DNA from: Rhynchospora pubera
Lineage: Eukaryota; Streptophyta; Magnoliopsida; Poales; Cyperaceae
Assembly (NCBI GenBank): GCA_028095005.1
Contig: CM051460.1
Location: forward strand, 233,944,742-234,008,741
Reading direction: 5' to 3'
DNA: 64,000 nt
In this document: positions 1 to 8,967 of the stretch, in pieces
Numbering within the stretch: position 1 is the first letter of the stretch
Layout: every line of letters begins with the position of its first letter
Program-made: the position numbers and the translations under genes
Notes under the pieces: generated by a model
What the model saw: only the letters and a program-made list of their open reading frames with translations
Told to the model about the DNA's origin: nothing
Database searches by the model: none

Positions 1-433
1 TCGCGTACCCACAACCGTCTGATCTTGATCGGACGGTTTATTTTTTACGGGCCTATCAATCTGTTACATACACGGGGCTCCCCTTGTCCATTGAATCTTG
101 ATCAGACGACCAGTGTGACACGCTACACCAGATGTCACGCTACACTAGGTGTCGTGCGCCACATGATTTCAATTTCAAATTAAGGTGATACAAACTTACT
201 TTCCTAACTTGTTCTCAAGTCATCTACTCCGAACCTAACTCCTCAGGAAAGCATTTCACCCAAAAGAATTAAAAAATAAAATAATCCCGTTCTGAAGATA
301 ATAAAAAGAAAAAAATGATGCATTCTTCAACGGGATTATGAGTTCCAATGCAAATATGCTGTCTCCCTTCTCTGTGCACAATTACATCATAAAATAAATC
401 AGTTACAGTGCAAGAATAAATCTACATTATTAT
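1..433. other. intergenic, no gene seen
   Basis: AT-rich sequence without a convincing reading frame. Positions 1-160 carry short near-repeats (GATCTTGATC and TGTCACGCTACAC variants). A weak hairpin (AATCCCGTT / AACGGGATT) lies around 283-348. I see no gene. Confidence 0.5.
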
Positions 434-1634
434 GGCTACTTTGGATGAGGTGTAAGAAGAAGGGAAAATTAGAGTCATACCACTCCAAAATTATAAAATT
501 AGCAAAATGCCACTCCAAAATAAAGCCTTTGAAAAATGTCACCATAAACTCAATTAATTCAGAATTTTGCCACATTTGACGTATAAATCAGTCATTTTTA
601 TACCAATTATTTGTATTGACCAAATTACCCCTTAATCTTTAATCGATCCCTTCTTTCTCTAATCTACACTTGTCTTCTTCCCCAATCTCCATGTCTCTCT
701 GACATACAAAATCGAGAGCACAAATGTAACTAATAACCTGACTCTCTCTGTCCCTCTCACCTCTGCCACTGTCCCATCTCCCCCTCGCGCCACCACCCTC
801 GTCTCTACCTCTGTATTTCTCGTGCGAACCTAGCCTTATTCTCGCCTCTCTCCTCTCTCTAGGCCCCACTCTCGCTAAACCCTCTCTATCTCCCTCGGAC
901 TCTCCCCTCTCTATTATACGGTGTGCAACATGTATAAATATTGTTTTGTTTTGAAATTTATACTTGGATTTTTGTGTTTTCTTGCAAATAAGAATAAAAA
1001 GCTAGTGTGTCTCCTTCCTTCACATAAGCTACGTGAGCATGTATCGGGCATGAAGAGAGAAAATTTCAATTTTATGGTATTGCATCAGAGAGAGTGAAAG
1101 AGCGAAGAGACAGTGAGGTAGACAGCGTCATAATCGAGGGTTGGGTGTAGAGGCGAGGGAGAGCGCACTGGGTTGACAGACGAGGGTGGTAGCGCGAGGG
1201 GGAGACGGGACAATGGCGGAGGCGAAAGGGACACAGAGAGTCAGGTTATTAGTTAGATTTGTGCTCTCGATTTTGTAAATGAGAGAGACATGTGGATTGG
1301 GGAAGAAGACAAGTGTAGATTAGAGAAGAAAGAGATCGGTTAAAAATTACAGGGGCAATTTGGTCAATACAAATAATTAATATAAAAATGACTGATTTAT
1401 ACATCAAATGTGGCAAATTTCTGAATTAAATGAGTTTATGGTGGCATTTTTCAAAGGTTTTATTTTGGAGTGGCATTTTGCTAATTTCACAACTTTGGAG
1501 TGGTATGACTCCAATTTTTCCTAAGAAGAAAGGAAGAAGGGAATAAATTTATTATAAACAATTCAAACTCTTCACAAAGTTACACACTTCCCAATACTTC
1601 TTTCCTTCTTCCCACACCTCATTCAAACGGAGCC
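434..1634. mobile_element. MITE with accessory core, split by a nested insertion
   Basis: The left end (GGCTACTTTGGATGAGGTG) pairs with the right end (CACCTCATTCAAACGGAGCC). The right part contains the core CAATTCAAACTCTTCACAAA followed by GTTACACACTTCCC, which recurs in at least nine other elements of this window. A 1,060-bp Mutator-type MITE separates the two halves. Without the insert and its duplicated 9 bp the element is about 130 bp, a normal MITE size. It has no coding capacity. The family assignment (Tourist/PIF-like) rests on sister copies with 3-bp A/T duplications. Confidence 0.75.
462..1521. mobile_element. non-autonomous Mutator-type element with very long TIRs
   Basis: The ends are GGGAAAATTAGAGTCATACC and GGTATGACTCCAATTTTTCC. 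The inverted repeats run inward for roughly 400 bp: for example, a segment near 660-760 returns as its reverse complement near 1225-1330. A perfect 9-bp direct repeat, TAAGAAGAA, flanks it at 453-461 and 1522-1530, the target-duplication size typical of Mutator-like elements. The open frames inside are low-complexity (Arg/Glu/Gly-rich) and differ between the two arms, so I do not call genes. It is inserted in the MITE spanning 434-1634. Confidence 0.8.
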
Positions 1635-2067
1635 ATATACTACAGCATATCGTGCTTCCCCACCAATGTTACATTGGTTTATTAATTCAGCTTCCAATCC
1701 CATATGATGTTTCGTTTTTTCGACCAAATATTTTCCACAATTTGTTTAGAGTTTTTCCCAGTGATTAGGCGAACTTTCTTGCTGTATTGATTGTATATGT
1801 AAAAGGCAGAAAAGTACTTAAAAATTTCGTTGGTAGATCGATTGTTATGCTACTAACATATACAAATCGGCTTAATTACTACAACTCATGCAATTTTATT
1901 ACTTCTACGCCATCTAATAAATGATGTTTATGGTGATGTGGTGGTGGTTGTTGGTGGCGGACTGATGGCACGTGGAGATGATAGTAAATAGTGATTATAA
2001 TTAATGGTGATGAAGAAGAAGACGACGACGATATATATATACAGTATATATATAATACGTGTTGTTT
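1635..2067. other. intergenic, no gene seen
   Basis: AT-rich sequence with a GATGATGAAGAAGAAGACG-like purine run and a (TA)n stretch around 2030-2055. No coding signal found. Confidence 0.5.
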
Positions 2068-2076
2068 AATTTTAGC

Positions 2077-2220
2077 CCGAAATTATTTAATATAAAAATT
2101 CAGACACCAAAAAATTTAATACAAAGAATTATTTATTTTTTTTTTTAATAAGAAGAAAGTTCCAACGCGTTTATAAACCGCGCCTCCCTCTCTCCTCTCG
2201 AACGCGTTTTATAAACGCGT
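2077..2220 (+). repeat. left terminal inverted repeat of MULE copy 1
   Basis: Matches the reverse complement of about 8912-9054 with only a few differences (for example ACACCAAAA versus ACACAAAAA, and the length of a T run). The inner end contains two palindromic modules (AACGCGTTTATAAACCGCG and AACGCGTTTTATAAACGCGT). Confidence 0.9.
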
Positions 2221-2345
2221 TAAAGGCCCTAAAACGCGTTCATAAAACGCGCTAGAAGTCTGAACTGTCGGAATAGTTAAAACGCAATTAACGCGTTTAT
2301 AAAACGCGCTAGAAAGCTTTTTACTCGTTTATAAAACGCGCTAGA
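2165..2345. repeat. palindromic ACGCGTTTATAAA module cluster 1
   Basis: Five or six copies of a GCG-TTTATAAA-CGCG module lie upstream of the transposase gene, some as full palindromes (ACGCGTTTTATAAACGCGT) and some as half sites (TTATAAAACGCGCTAGAA). They start in the TIR and extend towards the TATA box at 2455. The position fits transposase or accessory-protein binding sites; that is inference. Confidence 0.75.
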
Positions 2346-2454
2346 AGCCTGATCATTCCAACTTCTATCACTTCGATCAAACTTTAGTCATTTCAATCGA
2401 ACTTTAGTCATTTCTGTCTATAAGTTTGTGAATTTATAAACGCGTTATTTGAAG

Positions 2455-2462
2455 TTATATAA
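2455..2462 (+). promoter_or_regulatory. TATA box of the transposase gene
   Basis: TTATATAA lies about 80 bp upstream of the ATG at 2544. It is conserved in copy 2 at 54928-54935, although a base just upstream differs. The distance suits a plant promoter with a short leader. Confidence 0.55.
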
Positions 2463-2543
2463 GACTATACATTCTCGCAGAATTTAAATCGTCAACAACA
2501 GATTATCTCTTACAATTTAAAAACCTATCAATCAAATCCAAAA

Positions 2544-5181
2544 ATGTCTACAATTACAATATATGTCAACCAATGTCCAACTTTTGGTGCTTCCTACTTC
2601 CACATCGGTTGTAGTATGCATACCACATTTGCTGAAATTCGAAATGAATTATACAGCAGGCTACAGATTTTAGAAACCCAGTACACTTTGAATATCCATG
2701 GTCGTTACAATGAAATTGTAAATGGGAGATATGAATCACTATTTCTTCCTGTAAATTCTGAAGATCAATGGCGCCTTTTTTACCACGAGACATTCGAGAC
2801 GAGAGGGTTACCGATTATTGAGTTGCATGTTGATTTCATCCCCGTATATGGCACGGGACCAGATCTAAACCTAACACCCCTTGACGAGCCCGGTAGCAGT
2901 GAGCCAAACACTTCCTTAAACCTTATGTGTGGCCAGCAATCCACCCCTTACCAATACACTGGCGAACAGTCCGTTCCTACGCAAGACAATAACACATCAG
3001 GAGATGAAGTCGAGGTTGCCGATGGTGATGAAGATGAGGGTCCGGCGACTTACTCCGACCTTCCCACCGGAGAAGAATATACCGATGTGGATGACTTCTC
3101 CGAGAGAGAAATGCCTTTTTATTCAAACTGCGACCAGTCATACGTTTCAGGAAGGACGGACTTGCACCATCCTGTAAGTGAATTGTGTGATATTTCCATG
3201 TTTGAGTATGCTGGTATGCCGGAGCGTAGTTTAGGGCCACAAGGCGAACTTGCTGTTGGTAAACGATTCGGTTCCAAAAAACAATTAATTCTAGCTGTCT
3301 GTGATGTTTCATGCAAAACAAATCGAGAAGTTCGAACGGAAACTAGCAATAAACAAAAAATTGTAATGGTTTGCATGCAAAAACCGAATTGTAAGTGGCG
3401 ATTGTATGGTAGACGTGAGAGTTATAATACAAATTGGAAGATCTCTACCAATCCAAATGAGCATATTTGTTCGAGACCCCCGGGCCAAAAGGGTCACGCA
3501 AACCTTACAGCTAGTCTCATTGCCGAACACGTTAGGGATGAATTGAAAAAAAATTTGGGAAAAAGTGTCCAGGACATAGGAAGCCTCATAAGGGCTAGAT
3601 ATCCACGTATTGAACCGACTTATAATAAACTATGGCGTGGGAGGGAGCGAGCGTTGGAGCAATTGTTTGGGTCCTGGGAAGGGGCCTACAATAAACTTCC
3701 ACGCCTCCTGGAGGCAATGAAGGCGACAACCCCAGGAACGAAATACACAATAGTTTCTTGGCCTACAAACGATCCTAACGTTGGCGTCTTCAAGATGGCA
3801 GCCTGGGCTTTTGGTCCGTGCATAGAAGCGATGAAATATGCCAGACCTGTTATCTCAATTGATGCTAGTTTTTTATCGGGCCGATACAAAGGTAGATTGT
3901 TCTCAGTGTGTGGTTATGATCCAGAAAATCGATTAATTCCGGTTGCATTCGGATTGGGCGAAAAAGAAGATAAGGATACTTGGGGATGGTTTATGTCTTG
4001 GGTTAGATGTGAAGTTTTAGGCCGGAACACTAGATACTGTGTCATATCTGACCGTCATAAGGCAATAAAAGCGGTATTTGCATCCGTAGATTACGGTTGG
4101 AAGGCACAAGGTGCGCATGCAGTAGCGATTCATCGGTTCTGCATGCAGCATGTTGCGGAAAACTTATGGAAGGAGGCTGGCGGGTCACAAGATGCTGATT
4201 TGAAAAACTTTTTCAAATGTAGACTTGCTAACAAGAAAAACCCTAGACGTTTTAGAGAGAATTGGGGAGTTCTGAAGGAAAATAACCTGAGAGCTTATCA
4301 GTACCTAAGAAATTGTGGTAAAATTAATGAAAATGACAACAACGAGCGGCCAAAACTATATAAATGGGCTCAGAGTTTTGACAAGGGGCATCGGTGGGGT
4401 ATAATGACGAGTAATGGATCGGAGAGTCTGAATAATGTGTTTAGAATAGAGAGAAGATTACCAGTGACAGCACTTATAGAAGGCACGTGGTATAAATGTG
4501 CCAACTGGATGAACAAGCGAACACAAGAAGCACTTCAAAGGTTGAGTTTAGGAGAAAGATGGCCGGAAGGAGTAAAGAATAAATTGATCAAGCATGATGG
4601 AAAATCACGTAAGTACTTAAAGAAAAAGAATTTAATTCATTCATTAATTTTAATCCATTTTGAACTAACTTCATCTTTTTGTTTCAATCTCAGAGGAGTT
4701 TATGAGCACATTCGTGTTAAGATTGGACCTTGGAGAATTTCGCGTGAAAGTTCGCGAGGAGTACCGTGATGGTGTAGGCTACGATTATTCCCATTACACA
4801 GTTCAAATTCCACCCGACATGGAGCAAACCGATGTGCAATTGCCCTTCACTCGAACCACATGTGAGTGCCAAAAACCACAATTGACAGGTATCCCTTGCG
4901 CACATGTCATTGCTGTTTGCAGGGAGACAAATTACAATGTAGATCAATTCGTGGATGGTCACTATAGCATGCAAAACCAGCACATGATTTGGTCAGCAGG
5001 TCGGTTTCATTGTTACAAAGATGAGGAAGAGTGGCCAGTTTATACAGGTCCGATAATTGTCCCCGACAAGAGTTTGGTCAATCGAGGAAGGCGCAAAATC
5101 ATTCGTGCAGAGATGTGGATGGATAGGATGGAAGGAAGGAAAGGTGGAGGTTCCACGAGAAAAAACAAAAAGAAAAATTAA
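2544..5181 (+). CDS. mudrA: mudrA-like Mutator transposase, copy 1 (C-terminus truncated by a stop)
   Basis: Two exons: 2544-4608 and 4694-5181. The 85-bp intron has GTAAGT and CAG ends and keeps the frame. The predicted product is 850 aa. Domains in order: an N-terminal beta-rich, PB1-like region (1-100); an acidic linker (115-185); a MuDR zinc-binding DNA domain (about 235-310, with the VCMQKPNCKWRLYGR core and a later H-x-C); an MULE transposase domain with Asp440 (ISIDASF), Asp503 (VISDRHK) and Glu627 (NGSESLNN) as the likely DDE residues; and a SWIM zinc finger in exon 2 (CECQ...CAHV, about 4861-4912). In this copy the codon at 5179-5181 is TAA where copy 2 has CAA, which removes a basic, low-complexity tail whose frame stays open to 5613. 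Transposase function is well established for the family. Whether the truncated protein works is unknown. Confidence 0.9.
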
Positions 5182-5613
5182 GGAGAAGCTTCAACCAGTC
5201 AACCGCGACTAGCAGCACCTCAACCCCCATATCCGATGGACGCATTGCAATCCGGTCGATACACCAGTAGACCACCAACAAGGGCCAACAGTCCAAGAAG
5301 GGCAGCGAGTACTGAACGTACGGTTCGGACTCGTCAAACACCCATTCAACCAGGACGAATGTCATTGCATGTTGATCCACGAAGCAACAATAATAGGGAG
5401 GACCAAGGATCTGTACAACCACAGAGAAATTCTATAAGCATTGATCCACGGGTAAGAGATGTCGCATCTGGAAATATGAGAAGTGAGTCGGCTAGATTTC
5501 CAACACATCAAGGCAATACATCAGGGGAGAGAGGACGAAAAGGATTGTTTGGGGGGAAATTTGGCAATATACTGTCTTTCGGTAGGAAAAAAAATGAAAT
5601 AATTGAAGATTAA
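5182..5613 (+). pseudogene. cut-off C-terminal tail of the copy 1 transposase
   Basis: The frame of exon 2 continues past the stop at 5179-5181 and stays open to the TAA at 5611-5613. It encodes a Ser/Arg/Pro/Gln-rich segment with no known domain, ending in GRKKNEIIED. In copy 2 the same segment is joined to the transposase and ends six residues earlier because its A run is one base longer. The good preservation shows the copy 1 stop is very young. Confidence 0.75.
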
Positions 5614-5938
5614 GGGTTGTCGTAATTTTATATATTGTAATGGAATGTATTGTAAGAGAATATACTATTATTTTATGAATTTCGAAATTATATATTATAA
5701 TTTTTATGCATTCTAATTTTAGTTTTAATTTAGTATTATTTTATGTATTATTATTTTATGCATTCTAATTCGATCTGTCAAGAAGAGCATTGACAGACAT
5801 GCATTCTTGTTATCTACAAAATCCTAAAAGGCTTTCAGAAGCAGTTAATTAACTCGTATAATGGGACCCTCAGCATTCAATTAACTATTTAGCGTTGGGA
5901 AGCAGTTAATTAGCGTTGAGAAGCAGTTAATTAGCTCG

Positions 5939-6230
5939 TTTTATAAAACGCGCTAAAAGGTTTTGTACCCTTTTATAAAACGCGCTAAAAGACTTTGTAC
6001 CCTTTTATGAAACGCGTTAAAAGGCTTTACCCTATTATAAAACGCGTTAAAAGGCTTTACCCTATTATAAAACGCGTTCAAAGGCTTTACCCTTTTATAA
6101 AACGCGCTAAAAGGCTTTTTACTCTTTTATAAAACGCGCTAAAAGGCTTTACCCTTTTATAAAACGCGTTAAAAGACTTTGTACCCTTTTATAAAACGCG
6201 TTAAAAGGCTTTATCTTTTTATAAAACGCC
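5939..6230. repeat. 30-32 bp tandem array with CGCG half sites (cluster 2)
   Basis: Nine complete units and one partial unit of the form TTTTATAAAACGCG-YTAAAAGGCTTTACCC lie directly behind the transposase gene. Units differ by single bases (CGCGC or CGCGT, GGCTTT or GACTTTG). Each carries the same TATAAAACGCG half module found as palindromes elsewhere in the element. There are no unique spacers, so this is not a CRISPR-like array. Confidence 0.9.
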
Positions 6231-6542
6231 CAATTCTCGCATCTCTCATTCTCACCTCTGAATATCATTCTCATCTCTCATTCTCACCTCTCTCATTCTC
6301 ACCTCTCAATGTTAATAAGTGCAAAATTGTAATAAGAGACTTTCCGGTGGAATCTGTTATTATGTACGAAGGTCGGCCCAGATGGACAGCTCGCTAACTT
6401 CATCATCATCTGAGGTAGACCAACACTCTGCTGCCTACGATCATGGGTAATGGGCGGTAGAGTTCTGCCGACCCAATTAGGGAAGAACTCGACGACTGTC
6501 GAAGGCTCTCGCAGAATTGGGCAACTGTCCAAGAGTCTCCGC
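6231..6542. other. noncoding part of MULE, CT-rich then GC-richer
   Basis: Begins with CTCATTCTCACCTCT repeats (about 6240-6308), then a GC-richer stretch to 6542. Open frames exist on both strands, but I see no domain, start context or splice structure that favours one. It is identical or nearly identical in copy 2. Confidence 0.45.
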
Positions 6543-6692
6543 AAATCGTTGTTTTCATATTAATGAGAATTATTGTAATGAAAATTGTTATTAATTTAAA
6601 ATCGTTGTTTTCATATTAATGAGAATTATTGTAATGAAAATTGTTATTAATTTAAATCGTTGTTTTCATATTAATGATAGTTATTGTAATGA
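6543..6692. repeat. about 57-bp tandem repeat, 2.7 units
   Basis: The unit starts AATCGTTGTTTTCATATTAA and ends in ATTGTTATTAATTTA. Two full units and one partial unit occur in a row, ending in a poly-T run. Copy 2 has the same array at about 59018-59167. Confidence 0.85.
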
Positions 6693-6854
6693 ATTTTTTT
6701 TTTTTTTTTATATTAATTAGTTGTAAATATTACATATGAAGTTCATATTTTAATTCATACAATAACATAAATTCTAGATATGAAGTTCATATTACAAATT
6801 AAATTTCATAGAAAATAAAATAGATAAATTCCATTATTCTAGCACAATTAAACT

Positions 6855-7109
6855 CTAATTTTTCTCCACTTCCTTAACCTCTTTATTCTTCTCCTCCTCC
6901 TTATTCTCACTAGAACTCTCATCTATTTTAACCCCCATACTAAAATCAGGGCTCCTGCCACATCCTGGAGGGAAACGACGTACAGCCGAGACGGCCCTTC
7001 TCTTCAGAGGGCCGTAAAATGGGGTCCTTTTTGCTCCCACATTAGATGTTCCCTCTCCCACCTTGGATGTTTCCTCCCCCATCTTATTATTGTTTTGAGC
7101 CTTCTCCAT
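6855..7109 (-). CDS. MULE accessory protein, 84 aa, with FPPGCGR motif
   Basis: The minus-strand frame starts at ATG 7109 and ends at 6855. The product begins MEKAQNNNKMGEETSK, has a central basic motif KRRAVSAVRRFPPGCGR (about residues 36-52), and ends in a Glu/Lys-rich charged tail. It has no signal peptide or membrane segment. The amino-acid sequence is identical in copy 2 (59330-59584). A TATATATA box lies about 70 bp upstream (around 7181). The gene points towards mudrA, as mudrB does in maize MuDR, but I see no similarity to MURB that I can name. The FPPGCGR motif reminds me of the N-terminal region of SUVH5/6-type H3K9 methyltransferases; this is from memory and not verified. The function is unknown. 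Confidence 0.6.
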   Translation of the reverse strand: MEKAQNNNKMGEETSKVGEGTSNVGAKRTPFYGPLKRRAVSAVRRFPPGCGRSPDFSMGVKIDESSSENKEEEKNKEVKEVEKN

Positions 7110-7584
7110 TTCTCAAATTTCTGATTTTACGTGTCTTTTGTTTGTGATTTTGTGATACGAAATAGGAGAACGAATTGAGATATATATAGGCAATTATTTA
7201 GCCGTTTATAAAACGCGCTAGAATAGGGTCTAAAACGGTGCTCAAACAAAGTATCACGCTGCTCAAAAAGTGGACTCCACCTTTTAGCGCGTTTATAAAA
7301 CGCGTTGGAATCCTTGGAACGCGTTTTATAAACGCGCTAAAAGGTGGAGTCAGGTAACGCAGTTAAACAGACTGACAGCCTGCGAAAGTATTGAATTCCA
7401 TTAACTTAGCCCTTCGTACGCGTTTATAAAACGCGCTCAAACCTTATTACGCGTTTTATAAACGCGTACGAAGGGTTGAGTCTATAAATAGTCCTCCTTC
7501 TCCGCAAATTCACGTCGAAAATTCAGAAATCAAAAACCAAAACTTTAGAGAAGTTACGCAGAGAAAAGAAACCGAGAAAACATA
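7110..7584. promoter_or_regulatory. divergent promoter with palindrome cluster 3
   Basis: Lies between the starts of the 84-aa (-) and 101-aa (+) genes. It has a TATA-like box facing left near 7181-7188 and TATAAATA facing right at 7483-7490. Between them (about 7200-7470) sit at least five ACGCG/TTTATAAA modules, several in inverted pairs: GCGCGTTTATAAAACGCGTT against AACGCGTTTTATAAACGCGC, and CGTACGCGTTTATAAAACGC against GCGTTTTATAAACGCGTACG. The layout suggests shared control of the two accessory genes (inference). Confidence 0.6.
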
Positions 7585-7890
7585 ATGTCAACTAAACCAC
7601 GTCATGTTTGTACCGGTGTGCTTCTACAAGGAGATGGAGGAATAAGTAAACGAGATATTCTTCGGCACGTCTACTTGCACTATCCTTCCGACAAATTTTA
7701 CGTGAAGGTTTTTCAACGCGACGTTTTTGAAGTCAGAGGGCCGAAATATTGGACGGATGCAGTTAAGAGGGATGGAGGATATCATGTCCGACGTGGAGAT
7801 GGAATCGTTTGGTTGCGTTTGCAACAGGCATGTCCTCCTGGGTTTGAAAATCACCCGTTAAATGGAAATGACATATATCATTTGGACTGA
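7585..7890 (+). CDS. MULE accessory protein, 101 aa, unknown
   Basis: Open frame from ATG 7585 to TGA 7890, preceded by a TATAAATA box 95-102 bp upstream and an A-rich leader. The product is compact and basic and looks globular: it begins MSTKPRHVCTGVLLQGDGG, is rich in Arg, Tyr and Trp, and ends in GNDIYHLD. I recognise no domain. The amino-acid sequence is identical in copy 2 (60060-60365), although the flanking noncoding DNA has collected a few differences. Two copies this young cannot prove selection. The promoter, the length and the normal amino-acid composition argue for a real gene. Confidence 0.6.
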   Translation: MSTKPRHVCTGVLLQGDGGISKRDILRHVYLHYPSDKFYVKVFQRDVFEVRGPKYWTDAVKRDGGYHVRRGDGIVWLRLQQACPPGFENHPLNGNDIYHLD

Positions 7891-8297
7891 TTATTAGGTT
7901 TCTATAATTAGATGTTTTTATTATTGTGTGTTCTATAATTAGGTTTTCTATGATTATATGTTTTTATTATTGTGTGTTCTATTATTATCTGTTTTCTTTT
8001 ATGTTTTAGTATATGTATTAATTCGTGTAGTATATGTGTTGTAAGTTTTATTATCTAATTTATTTTAGTTTTTATTTTATCCATTTTCATTTTTATTGTG
8101 AAATTCGAAATATTAATATTAATAGACTTAATATTTAAATAAATTATATTAGAAATTACAACTCAATGAACATTATAACAAAAAACACAATACAAATTAA
8201 AAATTACAATTTATTAAAATTTTGAACCACACAATACACAACAAAAAAAATTACAAAATGCATAATATTAAAATTTTGAACCACATAAAAAAAAATT
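7891..8297. other. AT-rich 3' region of MULE
   Basis: Very AT-rich, with repeated TGTGTTCTATAATTAGGTTTTCT motifs (7900-8000) and paired AAAATTTTGAACCACA-type repeats (8210-8290). It probably holds the 3' end of the 101-aa gene transcript. No gene seen. Confidence 0.45.
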
Positions 8298-8635
8298 GTA
8301 GAGGATCCATTGCTAAGGGTGGGAAGAGAAAACATCACCGCAACTTATAGAAAAGAGTCGGGCGACTGATTATCACCTTAACCCTCTCTTTTTCTGAGAC
8401 TTGGATGAGGATGACTCCATGTATGCAGATTCTCATCCAAGGATGCCGGCTGCGGTGTTATGGCTCGTAGACCCAGCCCAACAAACCGTCCTCTACACGT
8501 AATAACAGATTCCACAGGAAAGTTTTTATTTTAAAGTTGGTGGAATATTAATAGCCATAAGGATTGTGTGCGACTCTGTATCAGTGAATAAGTGTGCCGC
8601 ATACAACCCTTATGGCTATTAGTTTCGCACCAACT
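8298..8635. other. conserved segment with nested stems, possible structured RNA
   Basis: Within a GC-richer island of the element, stems are nested: GTAGAGGA with TCCTCTAC, CACCGCA with TGCGGTG, and CTTGGATGAG with CTCATCCAAG. A second hairpin at 8535-8635 has AGTTGGTG with CACCAACT outside a perfect 13-bp stem AATAGCCATAAGG / CCTTATGGCTATT and a further inner stem. All stems are kept in copy 2. No open frame explains the segment. It could be a transcribed RNA structure or a piece of captured sequence. Confidence 0.4.
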
Positions 8636-8768
8636 AATATTATTTTGCATTCCACCATCTGACTCTTCTTTTCCTCTCATTTTTTTCTTTTTTTCAGATC
8701 TTTTCTCTTTTTTTTTTGATTTTGGACGACAGAAGGATGGGTATATTTATATGGAAATCAGATCTCTC

Positions 8769-8967
8769 GAACGCGTTTTATAAAAGGGTAAGAACTCTTC
8801 TTACGCGTTTTATAAACGCGTAAAATCAGAAAATAACGCGCAAACTCAGAAACTTTCGCCGCAATTACTGCAGCTTTTAGCGCGTTTTATAAACGCGTTT
8901 TAAGGCTTGTAGCGCGTTTATAAAACGCGTTCGAGAGGAGAGAGAGAGGCGCGGTTTATAAACGCGT
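8769..8967. repeat. palindromic module cluster 4, right end of MULE copy 1
   Basis: Contains ACGCGTTTTATAAACGCGT, GCGCGTTTTATAAACGCGTT and GCGCGTTTATAAAACGCGTT modules, running into the right TIR. It mirrors cluster 1 at the left end. Confidence 0.8.

Noticed and set aside
283..348. A short hairpin as a terminator or RNA
   Set aside because: The stem is about 9 bp with a long loop; this is expected by chance in AT-rich DNA.
639..869. A minus-strand open frame rich in Arg, Glu and Gly
   Set aside because: It lies in one TIR arm of the Mutator-type MITE; the other arm does not keep the frame, and the composition is low-complexity.
5939..6230. CRISPR-like array
   Set aside because: Units follow each other directly without unique spacers, and the context is a plant transposon.
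6179..6397. A small protein starting in the tandem array
   Set aside because: The frame is made of array units and CT repeats. No promoter or domain supports it.
6299..6544. An 81-residue minus frame in the MULE
   Set aside because: Kept in both copies, but the copies are too similar for this to mean anything. No TATA box or known domain. It might deserve a search, yet I cannot support it as a gene.
8592..8783. A plus frame across the hairpin segment
   Set aside because: A one-base change in a T run gives a different C-terminus in copy 2, so the frame is not kept.
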